From Venturia oleaginea (Eukaryota > Ascomycota > Dothideomycetes > Venturiales > Venturiaceae), in assembly GCA_013176395.1 (NCBI GenBank), contig JABMLP010000012.1:868001-932000 (forward strand): DNA of 64,000 nucleotides. The letters run 5' to 3'. The stretch's first letter is position 1. Every line of letters starts with the position of its first letter. The notes beneath the pieces are model-generated. The model made no database searches. It saw nothing but the letters and a program-made list of their open reading frames with translations, and had not been told where the DNA came from. A program made the translations under genes and the position numbers. This document shows, one piece after another, positions 41,382-54,035 of the stretch.

Positions 41382-42726
41382 TGGCGGTGGGTTCAAATGA
41401 TAACCGGAAACGGCTCGATGTTGTTGTTTTCTGAAGGATGAAAGTTGACGACCTGAGGAAATAGCTCGGCTGTTCGGCAATACTTACGGCAGTCCATTAG
41501 TCCCGAGGCGGACACAGTTCGAAAATCAAAAACTGTACATAACTTTACATGAAAACTAATCTCTCAACCACAACCTTAATTCGCAGTCGATTGCAGCCAT
41601 AACAAGGTTTATATATTATCCAGGAGTAGTTAGCGCTATGAACTATATTAAAAAGATCTTAGAGGTTAGAAATTATTAAATTGATGCACACAATGCGACA
41701 AAATCGACTACAAAACGGAAAACGACAATTAAGCTACTTGAGAAGTAACTTTAAACACGACGCAATGCAATTGAGAGACCACAAAGCGATACGAATTCGA
41801 ATGGGAATCCAGCTGATTAGTACACACAAGACCCTACAACGCACATCAGTACGACACTCAATTGAAATTACTTGAACTACGACGATTCGATCTGCTTACT
41901 TACCTACCTTCCTATCTGCGCTTGCCTACGCTTACCTACTTACCACCGACGCGATGCAATACGACGACGATGCGATCTACCTACCCACCTACCTACCCAT
42001 CCTAAGCAGGTATTTGTTTACCCCATAGGCAAGAGCAAAACATACACCAGAAAGCCTAGACATTTGCTGATATTTTCTGTTTGTAATAAGACAAAAAAAT
42101 CTGGACGAGAGGTTCGAATAACCATGTTGTCCCGAGGCTCAATGAATCGGGGGCCCTTTCCAAGATCCAAAAGCCAAGTTAATGCGCGTTCTTCCTTTTA
42201 ATCATGTCCATATTGGCAATTCTTGTAGGTGTAATAGCAAGCCGTTCCGTCATTTGCGCGCTGCATCTGTTATGAATGTTCATAGAAATATTACCGTGGA
42301 ACGTAACTGAATTGTAGGAGTGATTGTCCCTTCTAAGGTCTGCTAGTATCCTGGAAGTTGACGAACGAGATGGTGAAGAGGATGGTGCGTGCTGGAGAAG
42401 ATCTGGATCCCATGACAAATATCCTTTAACTAGTAGAATGGTGATGATCCCCATTGTTGTCGATTTATCTTCCTGAAGAACGCCATCGGGGAAAAACCTT
42501 GAACTCATAAGATAGTGAGTTCTCTTTCTGCGTGATTATGTCTATGCGCCTTGAACTGAGGATGTCTGGTATTCTGTGTGACTGGGATCGATAGAGAAGA
42601 GGTTAGGCCTCTATACCAGATGCCATTCCAAGTATCGTTTTTGTTAAATGCCCCAGGCCGTGAATGCCGTCTTCACCCACAATATACTACCTGTACCCAC
42701 CTCCCCATAGCCTTTTATTTCTGCCA
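41382..42726. other. Intergenic, about 1.35 kb
   Basis: AT-rich from 41500, with a CTAC/CCTAC-rich imperfect repeat tract at roughly 41891-42000. No gene recognised. Confidence 0.55.
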
Positions 42727-43237
42727 CTATCCCCCGACAGTCTTACTCATCTCCCCATCCCCTCCATACCCCTGCTCCCTCCTCATTTTCCCTGCATCCT
42801 CCTCCTGCTGCCCACTCCCACCTTCCTGCGTCGCACTCCCACTGTTCAATTCCGGTGCCGTGAAACCACCAACACCCTGCTCACTAATAGCCTGTCCATA
42901 CCTCATGTTTTCCGCCGTCTTCTCGCCCCTATCTTTCGAAATTGTATCTGTTGAACTGGTAGTGGGGGCAGAGGTGTTTTCACTTGTTGCTACGAGAATG
43001 TCTTAGTTTCTGATTTCTGTTGAAAAAAGTGAAGGAGAGAGACGAATTTAACAGAGAGCAAAAAGACATACCACCCAATTGTCCGCTTTCCTTCGAATGA
43101 GGTTTCGTTACTGTTTTGATGGATTCGTATCTATCCGAATTTTATCAGTGTAATTCCAAATGACTTGCAACACTAAGGCAACAATCGTACTGGGTTTGTT
43201 CGCCGCCAACTTCTGTGTCCATGAGGTTTGAAGACAT
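42727..43237 (-). CDS. Small acidic, Gly/Glu-rich conserved-type fungal protein, 122 aa
   Basis: Found by splicing: exons 43237-43191, 43130-43072 and 42989-42727. Intron 1 (60 bp) begins GTACGA and ends ATAG. Intron 2 (82 bp) begins GTATGT, has an ACTAAG branch and ends CGTAG. Phases agree and the frame closes with TAG at 42727. The protein is hydrophilic without a signal peptide or membrane segment, with the distinctive segments ENMRYGQAISEQGVGGFTAP and MRREQGYGGDGEMSKTVGG. The plus-strand ORF over the same place is Pro/Ser/Cys-rich and is its shadow. The segment pattern looks like a short conserved ascomycete protein, but I cannot name it and assign no function. Confidence 0.75.
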
Positions 43238-43746
43238 GGCTCTGAAGTTGAGATATATATGAGTTTCTGAAACTCAATTAACGTCTGTGAGGTTTATCGC
43301 GTCTCGTTTTGTTTCTGAGAGGAGGGGAGTTGCAAGTATGTTGTTGAGTCGATATTGACATTGTGACCATGACGTAAACTTCTCAACGGGATGCAGGGTC
43401 CATAGAAAACAAAGTGTAGAGGGCGCTAGGCTGACCGTGGTAGTGAGTGATGGTATAACGAAAGTACTACTCAAACCAAATACGGGCTGTACAATGACCA
43501 TCAATGCTATTCAATACATTCTCCCAAGATAAATGCAAAATTCAACAAACACAAAAGCTGACCATGAACGCTCAAAAAAACAAAAGAGAACAGATGGGGT
43601 ATGTTCCAAAACTATGAGACAAAGGCCGTAGATGAACTGGACAAAAAGAACCGCTGCCAACTCGCTTGCTTGCTCTCCGCATGAACGAAATCGCCCAAAT
43701 TTTTCAGATAAAAGAGAAGTGAAAATATCGTTACAATAGTGGGAAA
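43238..43746. other. Intergenic, about 510 bp
   Basis: Promoter side of the small acidic protein and 3' flank of the DUF7514 gene. Nothing specific seen. Confidence 0.5.
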
Positions 43747-45898
43747 TTAACCATAACGTCGTTCTCCCGCACCTAGGGGAGGTGGTGGGTATGCGGGATA
43801 CCCATTGCTGCCGTAAGAACTATCGGCTGTAGATCGTCTGCCCAGTGGCTCACCGCCTACGCCCATATTGTCTTCGTATCGAGAATATCGTCGGCCCTCT
43901 TCAGCACGACGATATTCTTCTTCACCTGCCCGGCGGGCATACTCCTCTTCCCGCTCTCGGGCCTCTCGCTCCCGATCTCGAGCATCTCTTTCTCTGTCGC
44001 GAATTTCGCGATCACGTTCTCTTTCCCTGTCTCGGTCGCTGCGGTCTCGGTCTCGATCTCGTGGTCGCTCCGAATCTCTGGTGTATCGATCTTCGCTTCG
44101 CTCGTCCTTGTAAGTACTGGACGAGTGCCAGCTTGAGGAAGGGTCTCCAACGGTGCCATCCGCTCGTATGTATCCATTATCTCTAGTAGGGCTGCGTCTT
44201 CGTGAACTAGATTTCGGGTAAGAAGACTGGTGGCTGTCGGTCTTGAGACCTGGATCAGAGTACAGACTATCCCGATCACCCACAGTAGACTTGGCACGGC
44301 GTCGCGTTGAATCGCCCTTCAGTGTGTTGGAGCTGGTGGAGCTAGAGTCATCTCGGTATGTCTTGCCTTGTCCTTCCTTGGCAGTATAAGGCTTCCGTTC
44401 TCTCTCGATGGGTATCGAAAATGTTTTATTGTCCTTGTCTTCGAAAGAACTCGGCTGGCTCGACTCTTTGGGTACTTGTGCAGAGTATGGTGCTCTTTCT
44501 CTTTCGCCGTAACTGGTAGGTTGAGACTGGGGAGGTGGAGGAGGCGGGAAGGATGTATGCTTTGGGATCTTGATCTGTCCATCGGCTTGTAGGATAGCTC
44601 CGAGAAGTTGTCGAACTTGATCGTTGTCTCGCTTGGGTAGCAAGCGACGGGAAAGTTCCTTTGGAAACCTCTCTTTCCGGTCGTCTGCGTTGCTAATAGG
44701 CATGTCGCGGACAGCGATGGACAAGCGTTCGAACTCAGCCTGCGGATGTGCTTGTATCATCAGTGTGTACCACCTATTGAAACCATCCGGGGTCAAGGCT
44801 GGGATGTCCGGGACGTCACTTGGGTTTGTTTGTATGAAGTGGTGCTGGCAATTGAGTTCTCGATATATTTTTGAGATAGAGGAATTTGAGAGGCGGAAGA
44901 TATCTGGGTCGATTAGTACCATAGTTGACCTGAGGTTTGGGAACGGGTCTTACCTGTCCATGGATATGTATCCTCCTGAATGTTAACGTCCTCATAGAAT
45001 TGTCTGAGTTTCGCTGGCGAGATAACAAGCGATTTCTTAGGTTCGTAGTCCTCAATCTGCAAAGATGATTAGTAAAAACAAGGCTATTCAAGTTCACGCA
45101 AGTTGAACCCACCAGATGCAAAGCCAGTCCTCGCAGGAATTGTCCAAGGCGAGCAGTTGGTTCTCCTCTAGCATCGAACAACTTCTGCCACATTTTCTCC
45201 ACGACGGTCTCCTCGTCCCCGACATGCACCCGAGGAGGGTCTGGCCGACGATTGACATCCTCAGTTCTGTCGCCATATCTCATGGATAAATCCTCCTTGC
45301 CAAAATCTTGGGCGATTTCGAAGAAAAGTGGGTCTTGCGCAGGCGCGTCAGGTGAGCTAGTACGAGTGCTGTCGCGTCGATGCGGGGAAGGCGGAGTGTG
45401 TAAGTTGCGCGAGATTGGAATAGAATTTGATGTTGATGTTGTTGGAGATTGTGGTTGCATAAAGGGCTGAGTAGGCGGGGGTGGGAAGAATTGTTGCTGG
45501 ATTCCCGGCGGTGCACTCGCAGTACCTGCGCCGGCGAACCCCTCTTTCTTGAGCGTGTTGATGACCTGCGATCGCACCTGCTCCGTTATCTTTTGGATAA
45601 CGGCATCGGGTACATGTGTTGGAGCGGCGCCGTTATCGAAGGCTGAATCGACGGCATCATACACGGGCTGAGCTTGTTTCGTATAGGGCGACTCGTTTGA
45701 ATAGGGTCGAGGGATTGAGTTTGCTCGAGATGGTGAGCGATTGGGATCAAAGAAGTAAGACTGCTCGACGGTTGAACCCTGGTATGCTCGCGGATCTGGA
45801 TAGCCCTCGTCATAGGCGGGATAGTCAGTCGTGTTACTCGGTCCGCTGGCGTAGACTGGGTGGCCGCCAGGCGAGAGTGATGCCCTGTCGTGAGCCAT
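43747..45898 (-). CDS. DUF7514-type fungal protein, 681 aa
   Basis: Exons 45898-45113, 45056-44954 and 44903-43747; introns 56 and 50 bp. Residues 1-220 are disordered (Pro/Ser/Gln-rich). A conserved ~170-residue domain follows: MWQKLFDARGEPTARLGQFL, LHLIEDYEPKKSLVISPAKL, FRLSNSSISKIYRELNCQHH, GFNRWYTLMIQAHPQAEFER and DMPISNADDRKERFPKELSR. I match this to the ascomycete DUF7514 family. The C-terminal third is extremely charged (repeated Arg-Asp/Arg-Glu dipeptides, ~residues 560-640), like RD/RS-type domains of nuclear RNA-associated proteins. The function of the family is not known. It is clearly one gene, since the splices unite two frames that look separate. Confidence 0.88.
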
Positions 45899-45999
45899 GG
45901 CTGTAGGCAGCCTTCGTTAGAAGCACTTCGATTGCAACAGAACAGTGGTTGTTGTGGTTGATAAGGCAGGCAGAGGGGGGCTTTTGCAGAATGGTAGAT

Positions 46000-46043
46000 G
46001 AGTGGCAGGCGAGTGGTAGGCGAGTGGAAGGCGAGTGGAAGGC
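46000..46043. repeat. 11-bp tandem repeat, four units
   Basis: Four units of GAGTGGNAGGC start at 46000, 46011, 46022 and 46033, about 100 bp upstream of the DUF7514 start codon. They are therefore in its 5' UTR or promoter. Confidence 0.9.
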
Positions 46044-47017
46044 TGCAGAAACATGCAAACTACTCGGTAGCTCGATACTCGTAGATTCCAGAAGAGACCA
46101 AGAGCCCAAGGAGACCTCAGTTCGAGGTATGCGGCACAGCGGGCTGCTAGATCCACTTCAGGCAGGATTCATTCGACAGTGATGCAATAGTCCCCTGATC
46201 TTGGATACAGTAGGGCCAGTCTTGTCAGCCGTAAGATATCTGCTGGCTGGTTTCATTGGATCTATGCCATACAAGCTACTCCGAGACGTATAGCTTGGTG
46301 TCAATAGAGTTAGGCTCCGTTTGATTCTTGGGTAGCCTTGTTCTGCCCAATCCCCTCGTGCCCCTCTCTTCGTCTCCAGCGCGAAACATCAAGGACTACT
46401 TCCCGCCTGTCACCCATTTACAGTCCTACACCTCACAAGACTCGTACAGACTGTACACCTACCCCCTATGGGAAATCGGGCAATTGCGCGGTTGTAACCG
46501 TCTCTTCCGATTGGGGCTTCTCGCGACCACTTGAAACATGTTTTCCTCTCACTTTGCCATCTTGTGCCTCCTCCTACCGGCTAGCCCAGCGATTATAAAC
46601 CTGCAGAGTGCAGGCCGTTGGGCAGCAAAGCTCACTGTGATCAACCTCGTTCATGCAGAACTTTTCTGCAAGCATGAAGATTGATGGTGAAAAAGAATCC
46701 GCCATCTTCGAAACATGCCAAATTTCGTTGTGTGAGGAAAACACTCGTGGGTGTATCACGCAACTCCTCCGCAAATCAACAAATACCAAGCTTTTACCAG
46801 CGTATTATTCCGTCCCCTTTCGTGAAAACCTACAAGGATGTGCTCCATTTCCCTTCCCTGTCTTAGCCTCAAGCTGCAGACGGTCAAGAGCTGAGAGTCG
46901 AGTCAACCCTGCAGTGTTGCGCTGATGGTGTTCGACAAGTCGCGCTCATACAGTCTATCTGCTACGCTAGCGTTCTGAGATATGCACCCATCCGAAGGAC
47001 GAACACGTTTAGAGACT

Positions 47018-47340
47018 CTATCCCAGGACATGTATTCGGTTGCAAGACTGATAGTTGGAACGGTCTTGGACTACCTTGACTGATGCATCCTTCACCTCAT
47101 CCAACAACTCCAAACCGTAGAAACGGACCCTTTCACCGATATGGCCACGTTCAAAATCTCTAGCTTTGTCGGCCATTCTCGCATCACCTACCGCGCGCAT
47201 CATCTCAAGCCACTTGTCGCGGTCCCAATTAGCTTTCTACAAATACCTCGGAACTTGAAGCGCGGATCAGCTAGTCTATCGGGACTGATGGATCCTTGGT
47301 CTCATGGGCGGGCGAGAAAAGCAGCCACTCTTCAACGGGT
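47018..47340 (-). pseudogene. Possible gene fragment, unrecognised
   Basis: On the minus strand two protein-like pieces lie close together. One reads PVEEWLLFSPAHETKDPSV and then stops. The other reads KANWDRDKWLEMMRAVGDAR and continues to NYQSCNRIHVLG before a stop. They are separated by stops and frame changes, and no good start codon or complete splice path joins them. It looks like a decayed gene, but the family is not recognised and coincidence cannot be excluded. Confidence 0.3.
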
Positions 47341-47398
47341 CACATAATCCATCATTCAGAAATAAAGAGAAATCAATTACTACAAATCCCCACCCGGC

Positions 47399-48266
47399 CT
47401 AAGAATCAATACTCCAAGGCACAACCTCCGGCCCCGCATCCCTCCTCCTCGGCCCCCTCACAGTCTCCCTCTTATAAAGCCCCGGCAAAAACGCCCCCAA
47501 AATCGCCATCTCCTCCGACGTATGCTTCGTCAACCCTCTCGCCAAATCCGGCGGTACCGAATTGGCCCTCTGCATCGGATCCGTAACATTATCAATATCC
47601 CCCAACCAGAATCGACTTCTCATACGTACACCGTCGAATTCGTTGTGGACCAGGTGGATTACATGTCCAATATCCGCGGCTTGTATGCCTTTTTCGACGC
47701 CCTCCCAGAGACCGACACGGGCGCAGACGGCGGTGGAGACGTTGGCGGCTTGGAAGAGGGCTTTGTAGTTTTCGCCGAAATAGTTGGAGGGGGGTTTGAA
47801 TTGGATGCGGAGGAAGGTTAGTTGGCCGCCTATGTATTCGTGGACGAGGTGGTTGCCGCCAATGTCTGTGTTTCTATCAGTTAGGTGTCATGAAACCTAA
47901 TTAGCTGTAGGGAAGCTCACAAGTGCTGTTTCCGTGTGGACCGCTCCAGCTGGAGAAGACGTGGTCTTTGGGATGCCCGTTTCAAAGTCAGTCCACGTTT
48001 ACTTCCTTTGAATCTCTAATGAGATCAGCTCACCATTGCTTGTACTGTTCGGTATTCGTCACATAACCAAACCACCAATCAATCATCGGCCCAGTGACGC
48101 CCTTCATATACGTATGTCCCGCAACATGATACATCCCATCACTATTAAGCGCATACCCAGCCTCCATAGGCAAATACGGATTCGTCAACAAAACCTTCGC
48201 CTCCTTCAAAATCGGCGGGAAAATCCCTGTAACCGGATTCTGATACGCAGGCACACTGACACTCAT
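47399..48266 (-). CDS. PhiG/DAPG-hydrolase family protein, 251 aa, with a defective splice site
   Basis: Start at 48266 (MSVSVPAYQNPVTG). Exons 48266-48034, 47976-47921 and 47865-47399. The family is clear: NPYLPMEAGY, GHTYMKGVTGPMIDWWFGYV, then HPKDHVFSSW, YIGGNHLVHEYIGGQL, CARVGLWEG and VRMRSRFWLGD. PhiG-type enzymes hydrolyse carbon-carbon bonds in acylated phloroglucinols such as 2,4-diacetylphloroglucinol; fungal homologues probably act on plant or microbial phenolics. Intron 2 is canonical. Intron 1 has a good donor (GTGAGC) and branch point (CTGAC), but at the only position that keeps frame it ends CGG (47979-47977) instead of CAG. No other AG gives an open frame. The gene may be mis-spliced, a recent pseudogene, or show a base error. 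Confidence 0.8.
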
Positions 48267-49366
48267 CTTCGCGACTGTATTTCTCTCCCTCTCTCCAAAA
48301 AGAGAAAACGGAAGTCGGGCGAAAATGAAACAACAACAAAACGTGAAAAGGTGACAAACAGCAAAGTGAAAACTTCCCGAACAGACAAGCGGCGCACCCT
48401 TGGCCCTTAAGAACAACCCGTCGCGGATCTCCCAACCCAACCCGCATAATCCCTAATCCCAATCTACCACGTGGAGATCAAAGCCCATCCCGAACAACAG
48501 CCAATCCCCAACAAATCAATGGGGGCAAGCATTAAAAAAAACCACCATCCAGGTTTGACCGGGAACCTACCGTGGATGGCGCAAGAGCACCGACATCTTT
48601 TCCACACTCTGGAGGAATATGATTGGTACACGGTTTCCCGGCCGTACAGTGTACAGTTCGATACAAGGGCATGCCAGTGATGATTGATTGGAATAAATGA
48701 TATTGTTCCGATTCGCCACGATGAGGATCCCCTTTTGCGGCTGTTCCGCGAGGCCATCGGAGCTTCCGTCCATAAACATGTAGTAGTAGCAAGAACCTCG
48801 CTGCGCTACTTTAAGATTCAACGTGCGGCTGAGCCTCGAAATATCCTGCGATGCATCAACATTTGCATACAGTGTGTGGCGTTTTCTACAAACCCATCAG
48901 CGAAGAACGAGGCCTCGAGACACAGAGCTGAGGAAGAAAGTGTACTGTGAAGTGGATATCATTACTAATTCATGTAGCGCAGAACAAGGCCTCGCGACCT
49001 AACAAGCCTTTTTCCAATCCTGAGTGAAGGGCTGTCGGAATCGTAGATCCAACAACCATCTAACTACACCCAAGGCGCAAAACATCCACCACAGTATGCA
49101 AGACTTTTCCTTCTGTAAGTCCCTCCGTACCTATACTCTCCTTGCGCGATGCTTTCCGTTCCTGTCTTTCCCAAATTCGTGCCATGATTCATTATATTCA
49201 GAATGATTCGTCCTATCTGCCAGAGATAGCGATCGTGTGAAATGTCATTATCTACTTCGTTCATCAGTAATTTTTCGTCTGGCAGGCCATGTTGCCTTCG
49301 ACGATGCAGCGCGGTGTTGCTCGTAGTCCTTTCGAGGTCCTCGCTCGTGAGAGAACGAAAAGTGCT
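48267..49366. other. Intergenic, about 1.1 kb
   Basis: Promoter side of the PhiG-like gene and 3' flank of the RasGEF fusion gene. No gene or repeat was recognised. Confidence 0.5.
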
Positions 49367-52300
49367 TCAAATGCTCTGAGGAAACCAATTGAATCGTCGT
49401 CGACCCTGTCCAGCTGCAGGTTCAAGATGGCAACTCCTGTCGTAAAGCATCTTGGAAGGATTAGTCATAGGTGAGAGTGTGCGGTGATGACAACTTACAT
49501 CGTCGTCTTTGACGATCTCTATATCTGTGATCAGACTCCTGATCTCCTCGTTTGTTTTGAAAATGGGATATGGAACGCCCTGTGCTCGTTGCATGCTAAC
49601 AATAACCTCGCCCATGATTTCGAATTTTTTCCAGTTGATGCGAAGGCCAGGATCCACGCCGCCTTGCACCCACCGTTCTTCTTTGCCTTTGTCTTCTATG
49701 CCAACGAAAGTACGATTTCCTTCAGCAGCAGAGACTAAATCACGCTTGTGAAGGGGTAGATATGGTATTCGTTCGCCCGAGGTGTTGTCCCAGGCGAGAC
49801 GATATGGACCATATGATTTAGCCTGTGACATCAAGACCTCCAATCTCTTGAAGTCTTTTGCCGTCTCAGCTGAAACAAGATCTTTGGTGGCCTGCAGTCG
49901 ATACACTGAAGAATTGTGAATTCCCGACACCACTGCAGCCAGGGAATTGTAATTGTTTAGTTTTCGGCATTCCCTGGCAATGCGATAAAACTTTTCCAAC
50001 ATAAGCGCGCGATGCTTTGGCTTGTCTCGGAGCAGCACGAAATTGACAACCCAGTTCGCGACATGATTGAAATGCTCAATCATCCGATGCACATTCTCGA
50101 GACTACGACACTTTTCTTTTTGTTTCGGGCTGAGGCCAACATATCGCACCAGATCCCTGGGCCTTATCGATGTGAAAAGAATGAAGTCCATGCGTGTCAA
50201 TTCTCTTGCGATGAGTTCATCGGGTTGATCCATCAACGCGTGCCATTGAACTTTGGTCAATGGGATTCTGGGGTTTGGAACGATGGCCTTTGCCCTTCGT
50301 TGCGCATCTGCGACAACGTTGAGCATGGTCTGTGAGGACGACGTGCTTGTTGTAGACCGGCCGCTGCTATTCGAGCGAAGTGTTGAAGCTAATGAACCGG
50401 TATCATCGTTGATGTTCAGCATACTCAAATTCTTGGGAATGCCTATTCCATTTCCGTTTCCGGAATCATATTTCGCTCTTTCTCGGTTGCGGTCACAAAA
50501 CGCCCAATCTGTATCATCATCTTCGCCAACTGCCTCCAAATCTGCAGCCATTTCCGATGATGCCACGGCAAAAATTCGGTCCGAGGCCAGACCCTGGACG
50601 AAAGTCTCCATCATTTTTCGAGTGGACGGATAAGCGAAGTCACCAGGATACAAGCCGACCCACTGTTCCAAGATACACAATTGGCGTTGCTGTGATGCAA
50701 TTTTGGTTACGTGAGGTAGTTGTTGGTTTCGAAGGGCGTCAAAGCGTTCGATGATAGCTGCAAGTAGTACTCCAGGGGAAGCGAACTTGCGATAAAGAGC
50801 AAGGAAAATGGCGGCAAATTTTGAGTCTGCTTTCGACCGTGGTTGGCCGAGCAGTTTGTCCACTAGTTGATCAAAAAGATACCCTATCTCTTCTGGAGGT
50901 GCCGATGGTTTGGCTGTCTCTTCGGATTTTGCGTCGTCCGAAGACATCTGGTCAAAATCCTCGTAGTCATAACCAGGTGACTTGCTCTCGTAAGACATAT
51001 TTGTGGAGCTGTGCACGGGCAAATGCAAAACCGACTTCGATTTCGTAGCAGATCTCCCGGGAGACGGTGGTCGGTAAGCTTGTGCGGTTTGAGATCGAAG
51101 CATTGAAGACGTGAACTCCGAATTTGCTCGATTGTGCTTGTGAGATGGTGGACGTGGCGACACGCGCCCCACGGCGGATGAGTTGGCTCGTCGTCGAGCA
51201 GCGGCCAGCGCAAAATGCTCTGTAACAGGATATCAGTATTTGAACATGGAGTAGACAAATTGGGAGTTGATTGTCATGGTTATATTGCGCACTATGCACG
51301 TGGCTGCATGTTTCATGCAAGAGAGAGATTGCGGAGGGTGAGGCACAGAGGCGCAAGGCTCAAGGACCTTGTGCAAGCAAAGGAACTTACTTACGGTTTC
51401 GCATGGAGACAATCGCCCGCAGTATCACAGCCACGCACCGTTTTTGTGTATCGGGTGCTGCTTGCGAAGTTTGAAATGCTGTTATGTCACCAATTAGAGC
51501 CTTAGCTCTCTTTTCTACACCGTAGGGATCGACATGGCGATGAGAGGGTGGGAAGTCGCATTTGCATGCAACGAGTATAAACGGTATCGAGGCATTATAG
51601 ATGCCCTCTGTCGACACAAATTAGTTTTTTTTGGCGAGCACAGCGACAATCGTCGGCATTACAGACTGGTGTCCAGACTTACGCAGAGTTTCCGGCACCT
51701 GCACCAAGCTCTCCTTGTTCATAACATCATAGAGTGTGAAAGCACCATCAATGCTTGGTATCGAGGCTCCATTGACCAAGTCAGGCCAGCAAATTCGACT
51801 TTCGTCGTCTAGATCTAGCTCATTGAACGATAGCTCAATTAACCGCACCACGTATACGCTGCCATCTATTGACATTTTCCGGGATGATATAGCGGTCGTG
51901 GGGGGAGTCTGGAGGTTGAAGGCCTTCTGTATGAAAGCAGATTTTCCGACAAACGACGAACCAAGAACGACGATGTTGATTTCTTGCAATCGAGTTGCAT
52001 TTTCAGGAGACTGGAAAACGGTCAGCCTTGTGTTCCCATCGACGGAAGGAAGTCTACCTACTCCCTTTGCTCGAGGACTAAGTGGGCTGCCCAAAGGCTC
52101 GGCCGTTGAATCAGGACGAGCTCTCATTTGTGTACTTGAGGGTGAGAGTAGACAATCTGTATGTTTGGAGAGTTCGGCCGGTGGTGTGATTGGAATTCTC
52201 AATGGCTCTGGTCTGTCACTGGACGGAGCATCGAATCTCTGAAAGAAGGCATCGTCGGCGATGTCCTCTTCCTCGTCGTCGTCCTCTCCGTCCTCGTCGG

Positions 52301-52610
52301 TCTCATCCTCATCCCCTGTAGACGCATCGTCTGCACTATTTCCAACATCGGGAACAATTGGGTCGCATTTCGGAACAAGAGGCGCAGAGTGTGCGCGGCT
52401 CTTGGAGGGACGTTGTACTTGGGTGGCACTAGTGGTTGTAGGCTGGGTGTTGATATGAGGAACGGATTCGCGCTGTGGACGAGTGGTGTAGGACTGCGAG
52501 CTCTTTGTTTTTTCCCGCCTGTTGTACAGGTAGTTGTCTGTGCCTTGATGGCTTGTTTTGAGTGAGTGTCGCGGGGATGAAGAGACAGCAGCCCGTCCAG
52601 ATGTTGGCAT
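49367..52610 (-). CDS. Ras-like GTPase domain fused to RasGEF, 981 aa
   Basis: Exons 52610-51683, 51607-51395, 51219-49499 and 49450-49367; introns 75, 175 and 48 bp. The last intron is in frame and stop-free, and splicing it gives DDDMLYDRSCHLEP. Residues 1-200 are disordered with an acidic patch. Residues ~210-380 form a GTPase fold with P-loop GSSFVGKS (217-224). The DxxG motif is not evident and the NKxD position reads CKCD, so nucleotide binding is doubtful. A RasGEF N-terminal module (IGYLFDQLVDKLLG onward, ~470-600) and the catalytic Cdc25 domain (TRMDFILFTSIRPRDLV, FNHVANWVVNFVLL, NNYNSLAAVVSGIHNSSVYR) follow. It should activate a Ras- or Rap-type GTPase at membranes. The fusion makes the usual gene symbols unsafe. 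Confidence 0.9.
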
Positions 52611-54035
52611 TTCGAGAGTACGAGGCTGGGGACCGTTTTACTCGTGCGCAGCGCAGTGTAACTCACTGCAAAGCTAAGCTGAGGGCTCTATGGCAGTACT
52701 TGTGCTGCTGACGAGGCATTGAGGTGGTACGAGGTTGCCAGATCGATCTGATCTCCACTGGAATGTGTTCAGCGGGACAGCCTCAGCATGCTGGAGTGCT
52801 CTGCCCTGTCCTATTACCTACCAATTGGCCGTGACAGAGTCCTCTTGGTGGAGTTCGGCTGCGCTGAGAGGGCATCTCAGAGCTGCTAGTAGGGTCAAAT
52901 CTTGAGTGGGGTCCCGGAATTTCAGGGGGCCACCCTCGTTGTGCCAATTGCCTCTCTTGCGCTAGGTAGGTAAGATACTAGGTAACTGACGCGCCCCTGG
53001 ACCATGGACGTACATCAACCCCCTATCGGCCCATCCAAGCATACCACAGTAAGGGCAATCGGCCATCAGTCCATTTGCGCTGGAAGCAGCATTACGGAGG
53101 ACCGCCGCCTTGGTTCCCCCTCTCTGGATCACGTAGGTAGCTTGTCGGGGAGCAATGCTGACTTAGCCGCGACTCCCAGGTACGCGGTATGATTGATGCC
53201 TTTGGCACCCTTAACCAAATTGCAACAGCCTCGACGCGAACCCCCCTCCTCAGGCCCAGGCGAATCTTCCGAATCGAGCGATCCCCATCATAGAACAACT
53301 CGGATGCAGAGAGGTAAGGTATAGACTGCATCCTCTGCCTCATGTCTAAGCATCCTTGGTGTCTAGCTCATGCAGTGCCATTTCTCAGACACACTTACTG
53401 CAGCTTATCACACTTCGACTTTGGCCACATCGACCATTTACTACAACACCAGTGAAGAAGTAAACAACGATAGATACCCAGACGATCGGCTGGCCCTATC
53501 GATATCGAGCTTTCCTGATTCATGTTGTTTCCTTGCCAGAGATCTTCCCTTGGTTAGCACGTCCCCTAGGATGTACTAGTAGCCTCTTCGATCCATCCCC
53601 CAGTGCGAAAAGTCAAAATCATTTCAACGAATAATATCGTCGTTCTTATCTTGACTCTTGACTCTTTCTCGTCAACAGCACCCTTCCTTTTGATTGAGCC
53701 AAAAGCAAAATAGAAAGACAATGTCGACTCACCCTACCTGAAGAGTCGTTTTCACGTCGAATGCTATGCACAACAAGCGTGCAACGATCCGACAATGGGA
53801 TTGGCAGCTTTGAAAGGCAGCGGCTGGTAGTAGCCTGTTATAACTTCCTCCATCTCATCGCTCAACTGTCCATCCTTGTGGAGGTCCATCTGTGGGGTGT
53901 AGTGATTGTTCGGTATAGGACAATAGCACATGCGTTCAACCGGACAATCGGTAACGAATCCGCTTAGCTCAGGCCAGACTATCGTCGAATCCCGTGGACC
54001 GTGGTCGTGGTGTTCTATCCGTGGGTGCAGGAACA

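Larger units (their letters stand above)
45899..47398. other. Intergenic, about 1.5 kb
   Basis: Contains the 11-bp tandem array at 46000-46043 in the DUF7514 5' region and a protein-like fragment at 47018-47340 (separate entry). Other ORFs show no motifs. Confidence 0.5.

Noticed and set aside
42578..43006. 142-codon Pro/Ser-rich plus-strand ORF
   Set aside because: It is the shadow of the spliced minus-strand gene at 42727-43237.
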